A DNA stretch of 64,000 bases from Pseudomonas sp. ANT_J12 (GCF_008370045.1 NZ_VOBN01000023.1:1-64000), one strand, 5' to 3'. Shown: positions 50,961 through 60,549, numbered from the stretch's first letter. The notes: generated by a model not told the origin, from the letters alone. Made by a program: numbers and translations.

Positions 50961-52550
50961 TTAAAACACCACGCCTTGGCTGCGCAGGTAATCATCGTAA
51001 GTACCGCTAAAGTCGATCACACCGCTAGGGCTGAGTTCGATAATGCGGGTGGCCAACGACGATACGAACTCACGGTCGTGGCTGACGAAGATCAGCGTGC
51101 CCGGGTAGTTCTCCAGCGCCAGGTTCAGCGCCTCGATGGATTCCATGTCCAAGTGGTTGGTCGGTTCGTCCATGATCAGCACGTTCGGCTTTTGCAGGAT
51201 CAGCTTGCCGAACAGCATGCGACCTTGCTCACCACCGGAGATGACCTTGACCGACTTGAGAATCTCGTCGTTGGAGAACAGCATCCGGCCGAGGGTGCCG
51301 CGAACCATCTGCTCGCCGCCCTGGGTCCATTGGCCCATCCAGTCGAACAGGTTGCAGTCGTCTTCGAAGTCGTGCGCGTGGTCCTGGGCGTAGTAGCCCA
51401 GTTCCGCGGCGTCGGTCCACTTCACGGTGCCGGCGTCCGGGGTCAGTTCATTGACCAGGGTGCGCAGCAGGGTGGTTTTACCGATACCGTTCGGGCCGAT
51501 GATCGCTACGCGCTCGCCGGCTTCAACCTGGAAGCTGAAGTCCTTGAACAGTGGCTTGCCGTCGAAGCCTTTGGCCATGCGCTCGACGATGACCGCCTGA
51601 CGGTGCAGCTTCTTGTTCTGTTCGAAACGAATGAACGGGCTCACACGGCTCGAAGGCTTGACCTCGGCCAGCTGGATCTTGTCGATCGCCTTGGCACGGG
51701 AGGTCGCTTGCTTGGCTTTCGAGGCGTTGGCCGAGAAGCGGCTGACAAACGATTGCAGCTCGGAAATCTGGGCTTTCTTCTTGGCGTTGTCCGACAGCAG
51801 TTGCTCGCGGGACTGGGTCGCCACGGTCATGTACTCGTCGTAGTTGCCCGGGAACAGGCGCAGCTCGCCGTAATCCAGGTCAGCCATGTGGGTGCACACG
51901 CTGTTCAGGAAGTGACGGTCGTGAGAGATGATGATCATCAGGCTGGAGCGCTGGGTCAGAATGTTTTCCAGCCAGCGGATGGTGTTGATGTCCAGGTGGT
52001 TGGTCGGTTCGTCGAGCAACAGCACTTCAGGATCGGAGAACAGCGCCTGAGCCAGCAATACGCGCAGTTTCCAGCCAGGGGACACTTCGCTCATCGGGCC
52101 GAAGTGCTGCTCGATGCCGATACCCAGGCCCAGCAACAGTTCACCGGCACGGGATTCGGCGGTGTAGCCGTCCATTTCGGCGAACTCGGTTTCCAGTTCG
52201 GCCACGGCCATGCCGTCTTCTTCGGTCATTTCTGGCAACGAGTAGATGCGATCGCGCTCGGCCTTGACCTTCCACAGCTCTTCGTGACCCATGATCACGG
52301 TGTCGATCACGGTGAATTCTTCGTAGGCGAACTGGTCCTGGCGCAATTTACCCAGACGCACGTTCGGCTCGAGCATGACCTGGCCACCGGACGGCTCGAG
52401 ATCGTTACCGAGGATCTTCATGAAGGTCGACTTGCCGCAACCGTTGGCGCCGATCAGGCCATAGCGGTTGCCCGCGGCGAACTTGACCGAAACGTTCTCG
52501 AATAACGGCTTGGCGCCGAACTGCATCGTGATGTTAGCTGTAGAAATCAA
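50961..52550 (-). CDS. ybiT: ABC-F ribosome-associated ATPase YbiT
   Basis: 529 residues, soluble, with two ABC domains and no membrane span. Walker A sites are GANGCGKST and GPNGIGKTT; signature motifs are SPGWKLRVLLAQAL (degenerate first site) and SGGEQGRMLFGKL; both DEPTNHLD Walker B motifs are intact. The interdomain linker (about 240-310) is rich in Lys/Arg/Gln as expected for contact with tRNA at the ribosomal E site. Best matches YbiT among the four E. coli paralogues by length and motif wording. Confidence 0.93.
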   Translation of the reverse strand: MISTANITMQFGAKPLFENVSVKFAAGNRYGLIGANGCGKSTFMKILGNDLEPSGGQVMLEPNVRLGKLRQDQFAYEEFTVIDTVIMGHEELWKVKAERDRIYSLPEMTEEDGMAVAELETEFAEMDGYTAESRAGELLLGLGIGIEQHFGPMSEVSPGWKLRVLLAQALFSDPEVLLLDEPTNHLDINTIRWLENILTQRSSLMIIISHDRHFLNSVCTHMADLDYGELRLFPGNYDEYMTVATQSREQLLSDNAKKKAQISELQSFVSRFSANASKAKQATSRAKAIDKIQLAEVKPSSRVSPFIRFEQNKKLHRQAVIVERMAKGFDGKPLFKDFSFQVEAGERVAIIGPNGIGKTTLLRTLVNELTPDAGTVKWTDAAELGYYAQDHAHDFEDDCNLFDWMGQWTQGGEQMVRGTLGRMLFSNDEILKSVKVISGGEQGRMLFGKLILQKPNVLIMDEPTNHLDMESIEALNLALENYPGTLIFVSHDREFVSSLATRIIELSPSGVIDFSGTYDDYLRSQGVVF

Positions 52551-53021
52551 AGGTTTTTCCTGCGAAGCATTCAGAGTAGCTAGGGGTGCGGCAGTACCGA
52601 TTCAGTACCCGGTTCCGGTTTTCAAACCACGGGAAATGCATCCCGGTCAGAAGCGGAAGGTCCATCTGGCAATAAGTGGACAGCAGCAATGGAGCGCTTG
52701 GCCCGAGTGAAAGTGCGCTGAGGCGGGGATCATTCCCGTCATCAACCAAGGGGGGCGCGTAATGTTTGGCGGCGATTGTACTGGTCTGGCTCTTTAAACG
52801 ATAGGGCGTTGAGGCCGCACGGGCGTTTTGGTGGCATCAGTGGACAGATATTCACATCAGGATGCTAACTATTTGTTACAAAGCATGGCTAAAATGCCAC
52901 CTATCAATCCAATGCCACTTTGGCATCGGCTCAAGGACGTGCCACCTGGACCGCTGTTTCGTATTCAGACACTGCGCCAGACCGCTTGGCCGGCTAGGCG
53001 CAGCTTGTTCACTTCTGACCT
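52551..53021. other. Gene-free 471-base gap before lpxO
   Basis: Contains the ybiT and lpxO promoters in all likelihood. The only notable structure is a cluster of the heptamer ATGCCAC: complement at 52831-52837, forward at 52894-52900 and 52912-52918, and GTGCCAC at 52939-52945. A 65-codon frame (52828-53025) crosses it but shows no clear protein character or ribosome site. Confidence 0.6.
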
Positions 53022-53933
53022 GTGACGATTGCCGTGAAACTTATCATTGCCGCTATTTATGTTGTTTCCATCGCGTATGTTCACTTGCGCGGTCGTGTGC
53101 GACACAAGTTGGGCCGCCAGTTGAGCGACCACTCGACGTTTCTGGCGCCGATCAACTGCTTCCTTTATCTGTTCTCCAAACTCCCGAGCAAGCCTTACCT
53201 CAACCCGGCCGACTTTCCGGACCTGAGCCCGTTGCAGGCGCACTGGGAAGAAATCCGAGCCGAGGGCCAGAATCTGCTGCGTGCCGGGGAGATCAAGCGC
53301 TCGAACCAATACGATGACGTGGGTTTCAACTCGTTCTTCAAGAGCGGTTGGAAGCGTTTTTACCTGAAGTGGTACGGCGACAGCCACCCTTCGGCCGAGA
53401 AGCTCTGCCCGCGCACCACCGAACTGGTGCAAAGCATCGGCTCGATCAAGGCTGCGATGTTCGCCGAACTGCCACCGGGTTCAAAACTGGTGCGCCACCG
53501 CGACCCGTATGCCGGTTCGTATCGTTATCACCTGGGTCTGGAAACGCCGAACGACGCCGGTTGTTACATCAACGTCGACGGTGAGAACTACCACTGGCGC
53601 GACGGTGAAGCGGTGATGTTCGACGAGACATTCATTCATTACGCCGAAAACACCACCGACCAGAACCGCATCATCCTGTTCTGCGACGTCGAACGGCCGA
53701 TGAAGTATCGCTGGGCGTCGGCGTTCAATGCCTGGTTCAGCCGTACCGTGATGTCGGCGGCGGGCGCGCCGAACGATGCGGGCGACAAGACAGGTGGCAT
53801 CAACCGGTTGTTCACCAAAATCTACAAGGTTCGCCTACGTGGCAAGGAGCTGAAGAAGCGCAATCGTGCGCGTTATTACCTGGAGAAGTGGGCGATTTTT
53901 GGTGGGTTGTTGGCGGTTTTCGTTCTGATCTGA
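53022..53933 (+). CDS. lpxO: Lipid A 2-oxoglutarate-dependent hydroxylase LpxO
   Basis: 303 residues, aspartyl/asparaginyl beta-hydroxylase fold with an N-terminal membrane helix (about 5-22) and a C-terminal one (about 288-303). Iron ligands are His159-x-Asp161 in VRHRDPY and His206 in FIHYAENTTDQNR; Arg216 would bind 2-oxoglutarate. It hydroxylates a secondary acyl chain of lipid A at the inner membrane. The start is a GTG at 53022; a GTG four codons later is possible. Confidence 0.9.
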   Translation: MTIAVKLIIAAIYVVSIAYVHLRGRVRHKLGRQLSDHSTFLAPINCFLYLFSKLPSKPYLNPADFPDLSPLQAHWEEIRAEGQNLLRAGEIKRSNQYDDVGFNSFFKSGWKRFYLKWYGDSHPSAEKLCPRTTELVQSIGSIKAAMFAELPPGSKLVRHRDPYAGSYRYHLGLETPNDAGCYINVDGENYHWRDGEAVMFDETFIHYAENTTDQNRIILFCDVERPMKYRWASAFNAWFSRTVMSAAGAPNDAGDKTGGINRLFTKIYKVRLRGKELKKRNRARYYLEKWAIFGGLLAVFVLI

Positions 53934-53954
53934 GTGTTGTGGTGGGGCGGCCGA

Positions 53955-54070
53955 CGCCTTCGCGGGCAAGTCGGATCGCCGCACCGCTCGCTCCTACAGG
54001 GATTTGTGTCGTTCACCTATTATTTGAACGCCGCATAATCCTGTGTAGGAGCGAGGCTTGCCCGCGAAGA
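53955..54070. repeat. REP pair with wide spacer
   Basis: CCTTCGCGGGCAAGTCGGAT, including GCACCGCTCGCTCCTACAGG, on the left and GTGTAGGAGCGAGGCTTGCC on the right, about 40 bases apart, in the convergent gap between lpxO and ligD. Confidence 0.88.
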
Positions 54071-54093
54071 GGCCGGTACATTCAACACAACAC

Positions 54094-56601
54094 CTAAGGC
54101 TTCTTGCCCCCCAACTGCTTCCACATCTTCGCCGTAATCTTCTGCCGATTGGCATACCCTTCCCACGGATCACCTTTCAACCCTTCAAGCCGCTCCAGCA
54201 AATTGGCCACGGTCCATTCCTGTGAGCCATGCAGCGCCGTCAACTCATCCCGTGCAATCGGCACCGACACCGGCAACCCCGGCCGCGCCCGCACCGAATA
54301 CGCCGCCACCGTACTGGCCCCACGGGTATTGCGCAGGTAATCGACGAAGATCTTGCCGACCCGGTTTTTCGGGCCCATGGTCGCGGTGATCCGTTCCGGC
54401 AACTGCTGCGCCATGAACTGGGCGATGGCCTTGGCGAACCCCTTGACCGTGTCCCAATCATCCTTGCGCGCCAGCGGCACAATGATGTGCATGCCTTTGC
54501 CGCCGCTGGTTTTCAGAAAGGCGTCGAGACCGATTTCATCAAGTACCGACAGGGTCAGTTGCGTCGCCTCGACCATGCTTTTCCACGGCAACGCCGGGTC
54601 GGGGTCGAGGTCGAGCACAAACAGGTCGGGCGTTTCGATCTTGTCGTGGGTCGCGCCCCAGGTATGCAACTCGATCGCGCCCATTTGCGCCGCCCCGATC
54701 AGCGCCTGGACGCTGTCGATTTCCATCAGGCGTGCATGCCCCAGGTCGATGTTCGGGTCCAGGTGCTTGATATTGGGGATCGCCAGGCGCTCGGCGTGTT
54801 TCTGGAAAAACTGCTCGCCGTCCACGCCTTCGGGGGCCCTTAACAGCGACACCGGTCGGTTGCGCAGGAACGGCAGAATCCACTCGCTGATGCTTTCGTA
54901 GAACTGCACCAGTTGCAGTTTCTGCGTGCCGCTGTCCTTGTCGATGACGCGATCGGGGTGGGTGATCTTGACCCCGGCGACGGTGCTGTCCTTGCTGCTG
55001 GTTTTCTTTTCGCTCACGGGTTTGCTCGCCTTGGGGGATTGGGGCTGTTCACGCACGATTTCGGTCGCCGGTTTGTCGGTGCGCATGGCGATGAACGCGG
55101 CTTGGCGCACCACGGCTTCGCGAGTCCATTCGGCAAATTCGGCTTCGCACACCAGTTTCGGCTCGACCCAATGCACGCCTCGGGCCTGGGCGGAGGTCAG
55201 TGGCTTGTTCAGCGGCGAGGTTTTGCGTTCGAGCTTCTGCAATTGCCCATGAAACAACTTGAGATTGGCCTGGTTGAACCCGGTGCCGACCCGCCCGGCA
55301 TACACCAACGCCTGATCGTCATAGACGCCCAGCAGCAGGGCGCCGAAACCGCTGCGCGAACCTTGCGGCGCGGTGTAACCAATGATCACGAATTCCTGGC
55401 GCAAGCGGCATTTGAGCTTGATCCAGTCCGGGCTGCGGCGTGACACATAAGGGCTGCCGGCGCGCTTGCCGATCACGCCTTCCAGGGACAGCGCACAGGC
55501 GCTTTCGACGATGTCCTGATGGTTCGCGGTGAAGGCTTCCGAAAAGCGCAGCACTTGCCGCGACTTCCGTCCCAAGGCTTTTTTCAACGCCGCACGGCGG
55601 TCTTCCACTGGCATCGCACGCTGATCGACGCCGTGCAGGAACGGCGCGTCAAACACGAAATAAACGATGTCCACCGAGCGCCCAATTTCGAAGGCGTTTT
55701 GCAGCGCCTGAAAATCCGGGAAACCCTTGTCGTTCAGCACCACCGCTTCGCCATCGAGCCAACTGCCGTCGAGCTTCATCTCGGCCAGGGCCTTGGCCTG
55801 CAACGGCAGTTTGGCGGTCCAGTCGTGGCCGTTGCGGGTCAACAGCTTCACCTCGCCGTCGTCGATGCGGGCGAGGATGCGGTAGCCGTCGAACTTGATT
55901 TCGTAGCGCCAATCATCGGCCGGGGCCTTTTCCATCAGCGTGGCCAGTTGCGGGCTGAACGTTTCGGGCAGGGTGGTCGGTTTGGGCTTTTTAACGATTT
56001 TTTTGACGGCTTTTTTGATGGTCTTATCGCCCACCGTGGTATCACTCAACACGCTTTTGGGCAGCTCGGCGACCACGTCAAACTCGCTGATCGGCCGTGC
56101 CTGTTGATCCTTCTCCTTGATCAGCAACCATTGTTCCTTGTCGCCACTGCCGCGCAGGTGCGTGCGCACCAAGGCCCAGTCACCGGAAAGCTTTTCGCCG
56201 ATCAGGGTGAATTTCAGTTTGCCGGCCTTGTAGGTTTGCTGCGGATCACCAATCGGTTGCCAGACGCCGTGGTCCCAGACAATCACATCCCCGGCGCCGT
56301 ACTGGCCCTCGGGGATGCTGCCTTCAAAGGTGCCGTAACTGATCGGGTGGTCTTCGACATGCACCGCCAGGCGCTTTTGCGCTGGATCGAGGCTCGGGCC
56401 CTTCGGCACCGCCCAGCTTTTCAGGGTGCCGTCGAGTTCCAGGCGAAAGTCGTAATGCAGGTTGCGCGCATCGTGCTTCTGGATCACGAAACGCAGGGCC
56501 GAGGCAGTTTTCTTTCCGCGTTTGGCCGGCGCCGATTCGGGCGGCTCCGACGTGATCTCGAAGTTGCGTTTGCGCGTGTATTCACTCACCGGTTTAGCCA
56601 T
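54094..56601 (-). CDS. ligD: Multifunctional DNA ligase D (NHEJ)
   Basis: 835 residues with the Pseudomonas domain order. The 3-phosphoesterase domain (about 1-165) has QKHDARNLHYDFRLEL with catalytic His/Asp residues. The ATP-dependent ligase domain (about 210-520) has nucleophile Lys236 in YEIKFDGYR. The polymerase/primase domain (about 545-835) has FVLDLDPDP with the catalytic Asp pair. A Lys-rich linker joins the first two. It repairs double-strand breaks with Ku, encoded 33 bases upstream. Confidence 0.96.
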   Translation of the reverse strand: MAKPVSEYTRKRNFEITSEPPESAPAKRGKKTASALRFVIQKHDARNLHYDFRLELDGTLKSWAVPKGPSLDPAQKRLAVHVEDHPISYGTFEGSIPEGQYGAGDVIVWDHGVWQPIGDPQQTYKAGKLKFTLIGEKLSGDWALVRTHLRGSGDKEQWLLIKEKDQQARPISEFDVVAELPKSVLSDTTVGDKTIKKAVKKIVKKPKPTTLPETFSPQLATLMEKAPADDWRYEIKFDGYRILARIDDGEVKLLTRNGHDWTAKLPLQAKALAEMKLDGSWLDGEAVVLNDKGFPDFQALQNAFEIGRSVDIVYFVFDAPFLHGVDQRAMPVEDRRAALKKALGRKSRQVLRFSEAFTANHQDIVESACALSLEGVIGKRAGSPYVSRRSPDWIKLKCRLRQEFVIIGYTAPQGSRSGFGALLLGVYDDQALVYAGRVGTGFNQANLKLFHGQLQKLERKTSPLNKPLTSAQARGVHWVEPKLVCEAEFAEWTREAVVRQAAFIAMRTDKPATEIVREQPQSPKASKPVSEKKTSSKDSTVAGVKITHPDRVIDKDSGTQKLQLVQFYESISEWILPFLRNRPVSLLRAPEGVDGEQFFQKHAERLAIPNIKHLDPNIDLGHARLMEIDSVQALIGAAQMGAIELHTWGATHDKIETPDLFVLDLDPDPALPWKSMVEATQLTLSVLDEIGLDAFLKTSGGKGMHIIVPLARKDDWDTVKGFAKAIAQFMAQQLPERITATMGPKNRVGKIFVDYLRNTRGASTVAAYSVRARPGLPVSVPIARDELTALHGSQEWTVANLLERLEGLKGDPWEGYANRQKITAKMWKQLGGKKP

Positions 56602-56634
56602 GGCGGACTACCCTGTGCTGCGAGTCCCGGGCCG

Positions 56635-57510
56635 TCAGCCGCGAGAGCTCTCCGTGGCTTTTTTCGCTGGGGCCGGTTTGGCGGCGGCTTTGCGCGGTTT
56701 GGCCGCTGGTTTGGCGGCGGCCTTGCCGCCGAGGCTGCGTTTGAGCAGTTCGGTCAAATCGATAACATCGGCGGTTTTGCGTTCCTCTTCGCCGCTGGTG
56801 CTTTCGACGTCTTCGATCTTGCCTTCATGGGCCTTTTTCTCGACCAGGGCCATGATCTTGTCTTCAAAGCTGTCGCGGTAATCCTCGGGTTTCCAGTCGG
56901 CGCTCATGTCTTCCACCAGGCGCTTGGCCATCTCCAGCTCTCCTTTTGCCAGTTCCGGTTTGGTCACTTCACTGCCCAACGCCAATTCATCCAGGCTGCG
57001 CACTTCCGCCGGCCAGCGCAGCATCACCAGCACCATGGCCGATTCCAGTGGCATCAGCGCCGCCAAATGCTGGCGGGTGTGCAGCACGACATGGGCGAGG
57101 GCGACCTTGTTGGTTTTGCTCAAGGTTTCACGCAAAAGTGCGTAGACCTTGCCGCCACGTTTGTCCGGTGCCAAGTAATAAGGTGTGTCGATGTTTTGCA
57201 GCGGAATCTGCTCACTGTCGACAAAGGCGAAGATGTCGATGGTCTGGGTCGACAACGGGTGCGCCGAGCGGATTTCCTCTTCGCTGAGCACCACGTAACG
57301 GCCCTTTTCGTAGGCCACGCCTTTGACGATGTGTTCTTTGGTGACTTCCTTGCCGGTGACCTTGTTGACGCGCTTGTAGCCCACCGGGTCCATGCTGCGG
57401 CTGTCGAGCCAGTCGAAATCCACCCCTTGGGATGAAGTGGCCGACACCAGTGCCACAGGGATGTGCACCAAGCCGAAACTGATTGCGCCTTTCCAGATTG
57501 CCCGGGCCAT
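56635..57510 (-). CDS. ku: Ku protein
   Basis: 291 residues. Begins MARAIWKGAISFGLVHIPVA, the universal start of bacterial Ku; the ring core runs to about residue 240, and the C-terminal tail from about 250 is Lys/Ala-rich (AAAKPAAKPRKAAAKPA), as known for DNA-tracking and LigD contact. The long upstream frame is not protein-like. Upstream of ligD on the same strand, so expressed together. Confidence 0.96.
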   Translation of the reverse strand: MARAIWKGAISFGLVHIPVALVSATSSQGVDFDWLDSRSMDPVGYKRVNKVTGKEVTKEHIVKGVAYEKGRYVVLSEEEIRSAHPLSTQTIDIFAFVDSEQIPLQNIDTPYYLAPDKRGGKVYALLRETLSKTNKVALAHVVLHTRQHLAALMPLESAMVLVMLRWPAEVRSLDELALGSEVTKPELAKGELEMAKRLVEDMSADWKPEDYRDSFEDKIMALVEKKAHEGKIEDVESTSGEEERKTADVIDLTELLKRSLGGKAAAKPAAKPRKAAAKPAPAKKATESSRG

Positions 57511-57712
57511 CGTCGTGTACTCGCAAGTGATGATCAGGTGACCTGCGGCCCCGCGCAAAAGTTTCAGCGGCTTGCGCCCAAGCCCTGCGGGGGGATCAGC
57601 GGTGCGGCAAACGGGTGTTACATCTGTGAAGGAGGTTTCAGTTAACAAATGCGAACCTCGGGCGTAGCGTGGCATCGAAGACTCTATTCCCGTGTCCGCA
57701 GTGAGGCTCCCC

Positions 57713-58027
57713 ATGAACAGATTTGTGCTCGGTTGCACCGTGTTGGCCTTGAGCGCTTTGCTCGGCCAGGCGGCCCAGGCCCAGAGCCCGACGGGCAGCA
57801 GCAACAACAATCCCTACAACAGCCCGATTCACCGGGCCAATCCCAACAGCATGCAGGGCACGCAGCCCGCCACCCGGCAGCCAACGTTCGCGCCGACGCC
57901 GCGTCCGCCCACCCTGGACAACGGCGGCATCGGCAACCGATATCCCCAGAACAAATCGGCGCCCAGCGCGCCACCGAAATTCATTCCCAACCCACCTCCA
58001 AGGGACTCGGACAGCAGCAACCGTTGA
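57713..58027 (+). CDS. Small secreted Pro/Asn-rich protein
   Basis: 104 residues. Signal peptide MNRFVLGCTVLALSALLGQA ending AQAQ, then a disordered Pro/Asn/Ser-rich mature chain (SNNNPYNSPIHRANPNS; PPKFIPNPPPRDS). GAGG precedes the ATG. It lies 51 bases upstream of the aldose dehydrogenase gene on the same strand. No family recognised. Confidence 0.7.
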   Translation: MNRFVLGCTVLALSALLGQAAQAQSPTGSSNNNPYNSPIHRANPNSMQGTQPATRQPTFAPTPRPPTLDNGGIGNRYPQNKSAPSAPPKFIPNPPPRDSDSSNR

Positions 58028-58078
58028 ACGGCGGGACTGAGGTTCTGTCAGCCATTCGAACAGCAAAAGGAAGCGTGC

Positions 58079-59230
58079 ATGTTGCGTAAAACCCTCCTGG
58101 CCACCTTCTGCGCCAGCGTACTGATCACCGCCACGGCGCCTGTTTTCGCCGCGCCCACCCAGGAACTCAAAAGCGAACAAGGCACCCTTGAGGTCACGCC
58201 GATCACCAAAGGCCTGGAACACCCGTGGGCCCTGGCGTTTCTCCCGGACCGCAAAGGCATGCTGGTGACCGAACGGCCCGGCAACTTGCGGGTGGTCACG
58301 GTCGACGGCAAACGTTCGGCGCCCATCAGCGGGGTACCCAAGGTCTGGGCCAAGGGGCAGGGCGGTTTGCTCGATGTGGCGCTGTCACCTGACTTCAAGC
58401 AGGACCGCATGGTCTATCTGTCCTACGCCGAAGGTGGCGGTGAGGGTGACAAGGCCGGGACCGCGGTCGGTCGCGGGCGTTTGTCCGAAGACCTGACCAC
58501 CCTCAAGGATTTCAAGGTGATCTTCCGTCAGGAGCCGAAGCTTTCGGTCGGCAATCATTTCGGCTCACGGCTGGTATTTGATCGTGACGGCTACCTGTTC
58601 ATCACCCTGGGCGAAAACAACGACCGCATGACCGCCCAGGATCTCGACAAGTTGCAGGGCAAAGTGGTGCGGATCTACCCGGACGGCAAGGTGCCGGATG
58701 ACAACCCTTTTGTCGGTCAGGCCGGCGTGCGACCGGAGATCTGGTCCTACGGCCAGCGTAACCCCCAGGGCGCGGCGCTCAATCCGTGGAACGGTACGCT
58801 GTGGGAAAACGAGCATGGGCCCAAGGGTGGCGACGAAATCAACGTCATCGAGCGCGGCAAGAACTACGGTTGGCCGCTGGCAACCAACGGCATCAACTAT
58901 TCCGGCCAGCCGATCCCGGAATCCAAGGGCAAGACCGCCGAAGGCACCGTGCCACCGCACCATGTCTGGGAAGTTTCTCCTGGCATCAGCGGCATGGCGT
59001 TCTACGACGCCGATCGCTTCAAGCCTTGGCAACACAACGTGTTTATCGGCGCGCTGGTGAGCCAGGAACTGATTCGGTTGCAGTTCGATGGCGACAAAGT
59101 CGTGCATGAAGAGCGCTTGCTGGGCGAACTCAAGGAGCGGATCCGCGATGTGCGACAGGGGCCGGACGGGTATTTGTATGTGCTGACGGATGAGGAGGAT
59201 GGGGCGCTGTACAAGGTTGGGTTGAAGTGA
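58079..59230 (+). CDS. PQQ-dependent soluble aldose sugar dehydrogenase, YliI/Asd family
   Basis: 383 residues: signal peptide to about residue 24 (ATAPVFA), then a six-bladed propeller of the GSDH family. Marks are GLEHPWALAFLPDRKGMLVTERPGN at the start, the catalytic-His region NHFGSRLVFD, and WSYGQRNPQGAALNP with WENEHGPKGGDEIN. It oxidises free aldoses in the periplasm with PQQ. AAAAGGAAG precedes the ATG. Confidence 0.9.
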   Translation: MLRKTLLATFCASVLITATAPVFAAPTQELKSEQGTLEVTPITKGLEHPWALAFLPDRKGMLVTERPGNLRVVTVDGKRSAPISGVPKVWAKGQGGLLDVALSPDFKQDRMVYLSYAEGGGEGDKAGTAVGRGRLSEDLTTLKDFKVIFRQEPKLSVGNHFGSRLVFDRDGYLFITLGENNDRMTAQDLDKLQGKVVRIYPDGKVPDDNPFVGQAGVRPEIWSYGQRNPQGAALNPWNGTLWENEHGPKGGDEINVIERGKNYGWPLATNGINYSGQPIPESKGKTAEGTVPPHHVWEVSPGISGMAFYDADRFKPWQHNVFIGALVSQELIRLQFDGDKVVHEERLLGELKERIRDVRQGPDGYLYVLTDEEDGALYKVGLK

Positions 59231-59251
59231 AGTCTCTGCGCTGATCGTGCT

Positions 59252-59358
59252 GATCGTTCCCACGCTCCGCGTGGGAATGCAGCCAGGGACGCTCTGCGTC
59301 CCAAAGCGTGACGCGGAGCGTCACAAGAGGCATTCCCACCCGGTGCGTGGGAACGGTC
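59252..59358. repeat. Nested inverted repeat, GATCGTTCCCACGC family
   Basis: GATCGTTCCCACGCTCCGCG faces GTGCGTGGGAACGGTCA; inner arms are GGGACGCTCTGCGTCCC and a diverged partner. The right end overlaps the stop codon of the GNAT-C39 gene, so the repeat supplies the final TGA. Confidence 0.88.
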
Positions 59359-60457
59359 ACTGGTGGCGGGCATACAGGACAACCGCCGCCCGAAGCTTGC
59401 CCCGCCCAAAACTGCACATCTTCTCAAACTCCCCATGACTCACCGGCAGATGCTGGCAATCCATGGGTTGCCGATGCTGGCTGTGATCCACATCCGGGTC
59501 ATGCAGGTAGACAAACTCTTCGTCGCAATCGGTCACCATCACCCAATGCGGCGCCTTGGAGCGGGTCAGGCGGTAGCTGCTGATCAGCACCAATGGCTGT
59601 CCACCCGCGTCCAGCAACCGTGGCAAATCCAGCGTTCCGCCAATCACCCGCTCCACATCGGTGTTCTGCAACTGCGCGGTGAACTCTTCGTGCACCAAAC
59701 GCATGACGTCTTTTTTATGTTCATCGCGCACCCCATCGAGAAACAACGGCCCGGCCATGCTCAGTTGCAGCTGCACACGAAACCCGCGCCGCCATGCCGC
59801 CAACGCCAAACCTTGCGGGCTGCAACCACCGTGGCCCGAGGTCATGAACACCGTGGTCGCCTCGCGCCAGATTTGTAGCTCTTCACGTCGCTCCAGCAAT
59901 CGCCCCTGCTGCAGCGCCCCCATCGCCATCAGCAAGCACGCCGGGCCACAGGTGAAATCGGTGGTCTGCCGATACCAAGGCACCTGGATGTTGCGCGAAT
60001 CACGGTGCTGGAGGATGCGCTTCTCCAGACGCAGCGCGTCGGCATGGTCCTGGTAATAGTCATGAATCAGCGCAAACCGCCGGTAACCATTGCGCTCATA
60101 CAAGGCAATCGCTGCCGGGTTGTCGATGCGCACTTCCAGGCGCAAGTAGGCGCAATCATGCTCAAGCGCGCAGGCCTCGACCCGCTCCAGCAACTGTTTG
60201 CCCAAGCCGTTGCCTCGGGCCTCGGCCGCGATGGCAATGGAGTACAACCGCGCCAGGGACGTGCCACGGTGGAACAGCACCACCGCGTAGCCGAGCAGTG
60301 CGTCAGCGTGTTCCGCCACCAGCAACTGCCCGTGAGCCTTGGTGATCATCCACTGAAAACTGCGACTGTTGAGCCGGTCCGTGGTGAAGCATTGCTCTTC
60401 AAGTTTCAACAGTGCCGGTAAGTCTTCAACTACCGCCAAGCGAAAGACAGGATTCAT
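59357..60457 (-). CDS. GNAT acetyltransferase fused to C39-like cysteine peptidase
   Basis: 366 residues with two enzymes in one chain. Residues 1-150 are a GNAT domain (acetyl-CoA loop AAEARGNGLGKQLLERVEA at about 78-96, then NPAAIALYERNGYRR). Residues 155-366 are papain-like of the C39 type: Cys170 in TDFTCGPACLLMAMG, His304 in KAPHWVMVTD and Asp320 in YLHDPDVD, spaced as in active peptidases. No signal peptide, so it acts in the cytoplasm, unlike FapD. Divergent from the ATP-grasp gene across 92 bases. Start taken at the ATG at 60457; a frame extends 29 codons upstream. A role in trimming and acetylating a ligated peptide is inference. Confidence 0.87.
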   Translation of the reverse strand: MNPVFRLAVVEDLPALLKLEEQCFTTDRLNSRSFQWMITKAHGQLLVAEHADALLGYAVVLFHRGTSLARLYSIAIAAEARGNGLGKQLLERVEACALEHDCAYLRLEVRIDNPAAIALYERNGYRRFALIHDYYQDHADALRLEKRILQHRDSRNIQVPWYRQTTDFTCGPACLLMAMGALQQGRLLERREELQIWREATTVFMTSGHGGCSPQGLALAAWRRGFRVQLQLSMAGPLFLDGVRDEHKKDVMRLVHEEFTAQLQNTDVERVIGGTLDLPRLLDAGGQPLVLISSYRLTRSKAPHWVMVTDCDEEFVYLHDPDVDHSQHRQPMDCQHLPVSHGEFEKMCSFGRGKLRAAVVLYARHQ

Positions 60458-60549
60458 ATGACCGCCGTAAAAGTTGCGTAACGAAACGGGACTTTCGAAA
60501 AAGTTCGTGCTTAATAGGAAAGGTCTTGTTCTCCAACGGATCAATCACT

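Noticed and set aside
50976..52505. 509-codon frame opposite ybiT
   Set aside because: Antisense of a highly biased gene; both ABC domains on the other strand are intact.
52930..52945. Sigma-54-like TGGCACG on the minus strand upstream of lpxO
   Set aside because: The spacing to the next GC is 11 not 10 bases and it points towards ybiT, far from its start.
52828..53025. 65-codon frame upstream of lpxO
   Set aside because: No convincing ribosome site, Pro/Trp/Arg-heavy end, and it runs into the lpxO start; kept only as a remark on the gap.
55519..57435. 638-codon frame opposite ligD and ku
   Set aside because: Spans the gap between two real genes in antisense and has no domain; the length comes only from GC bias.
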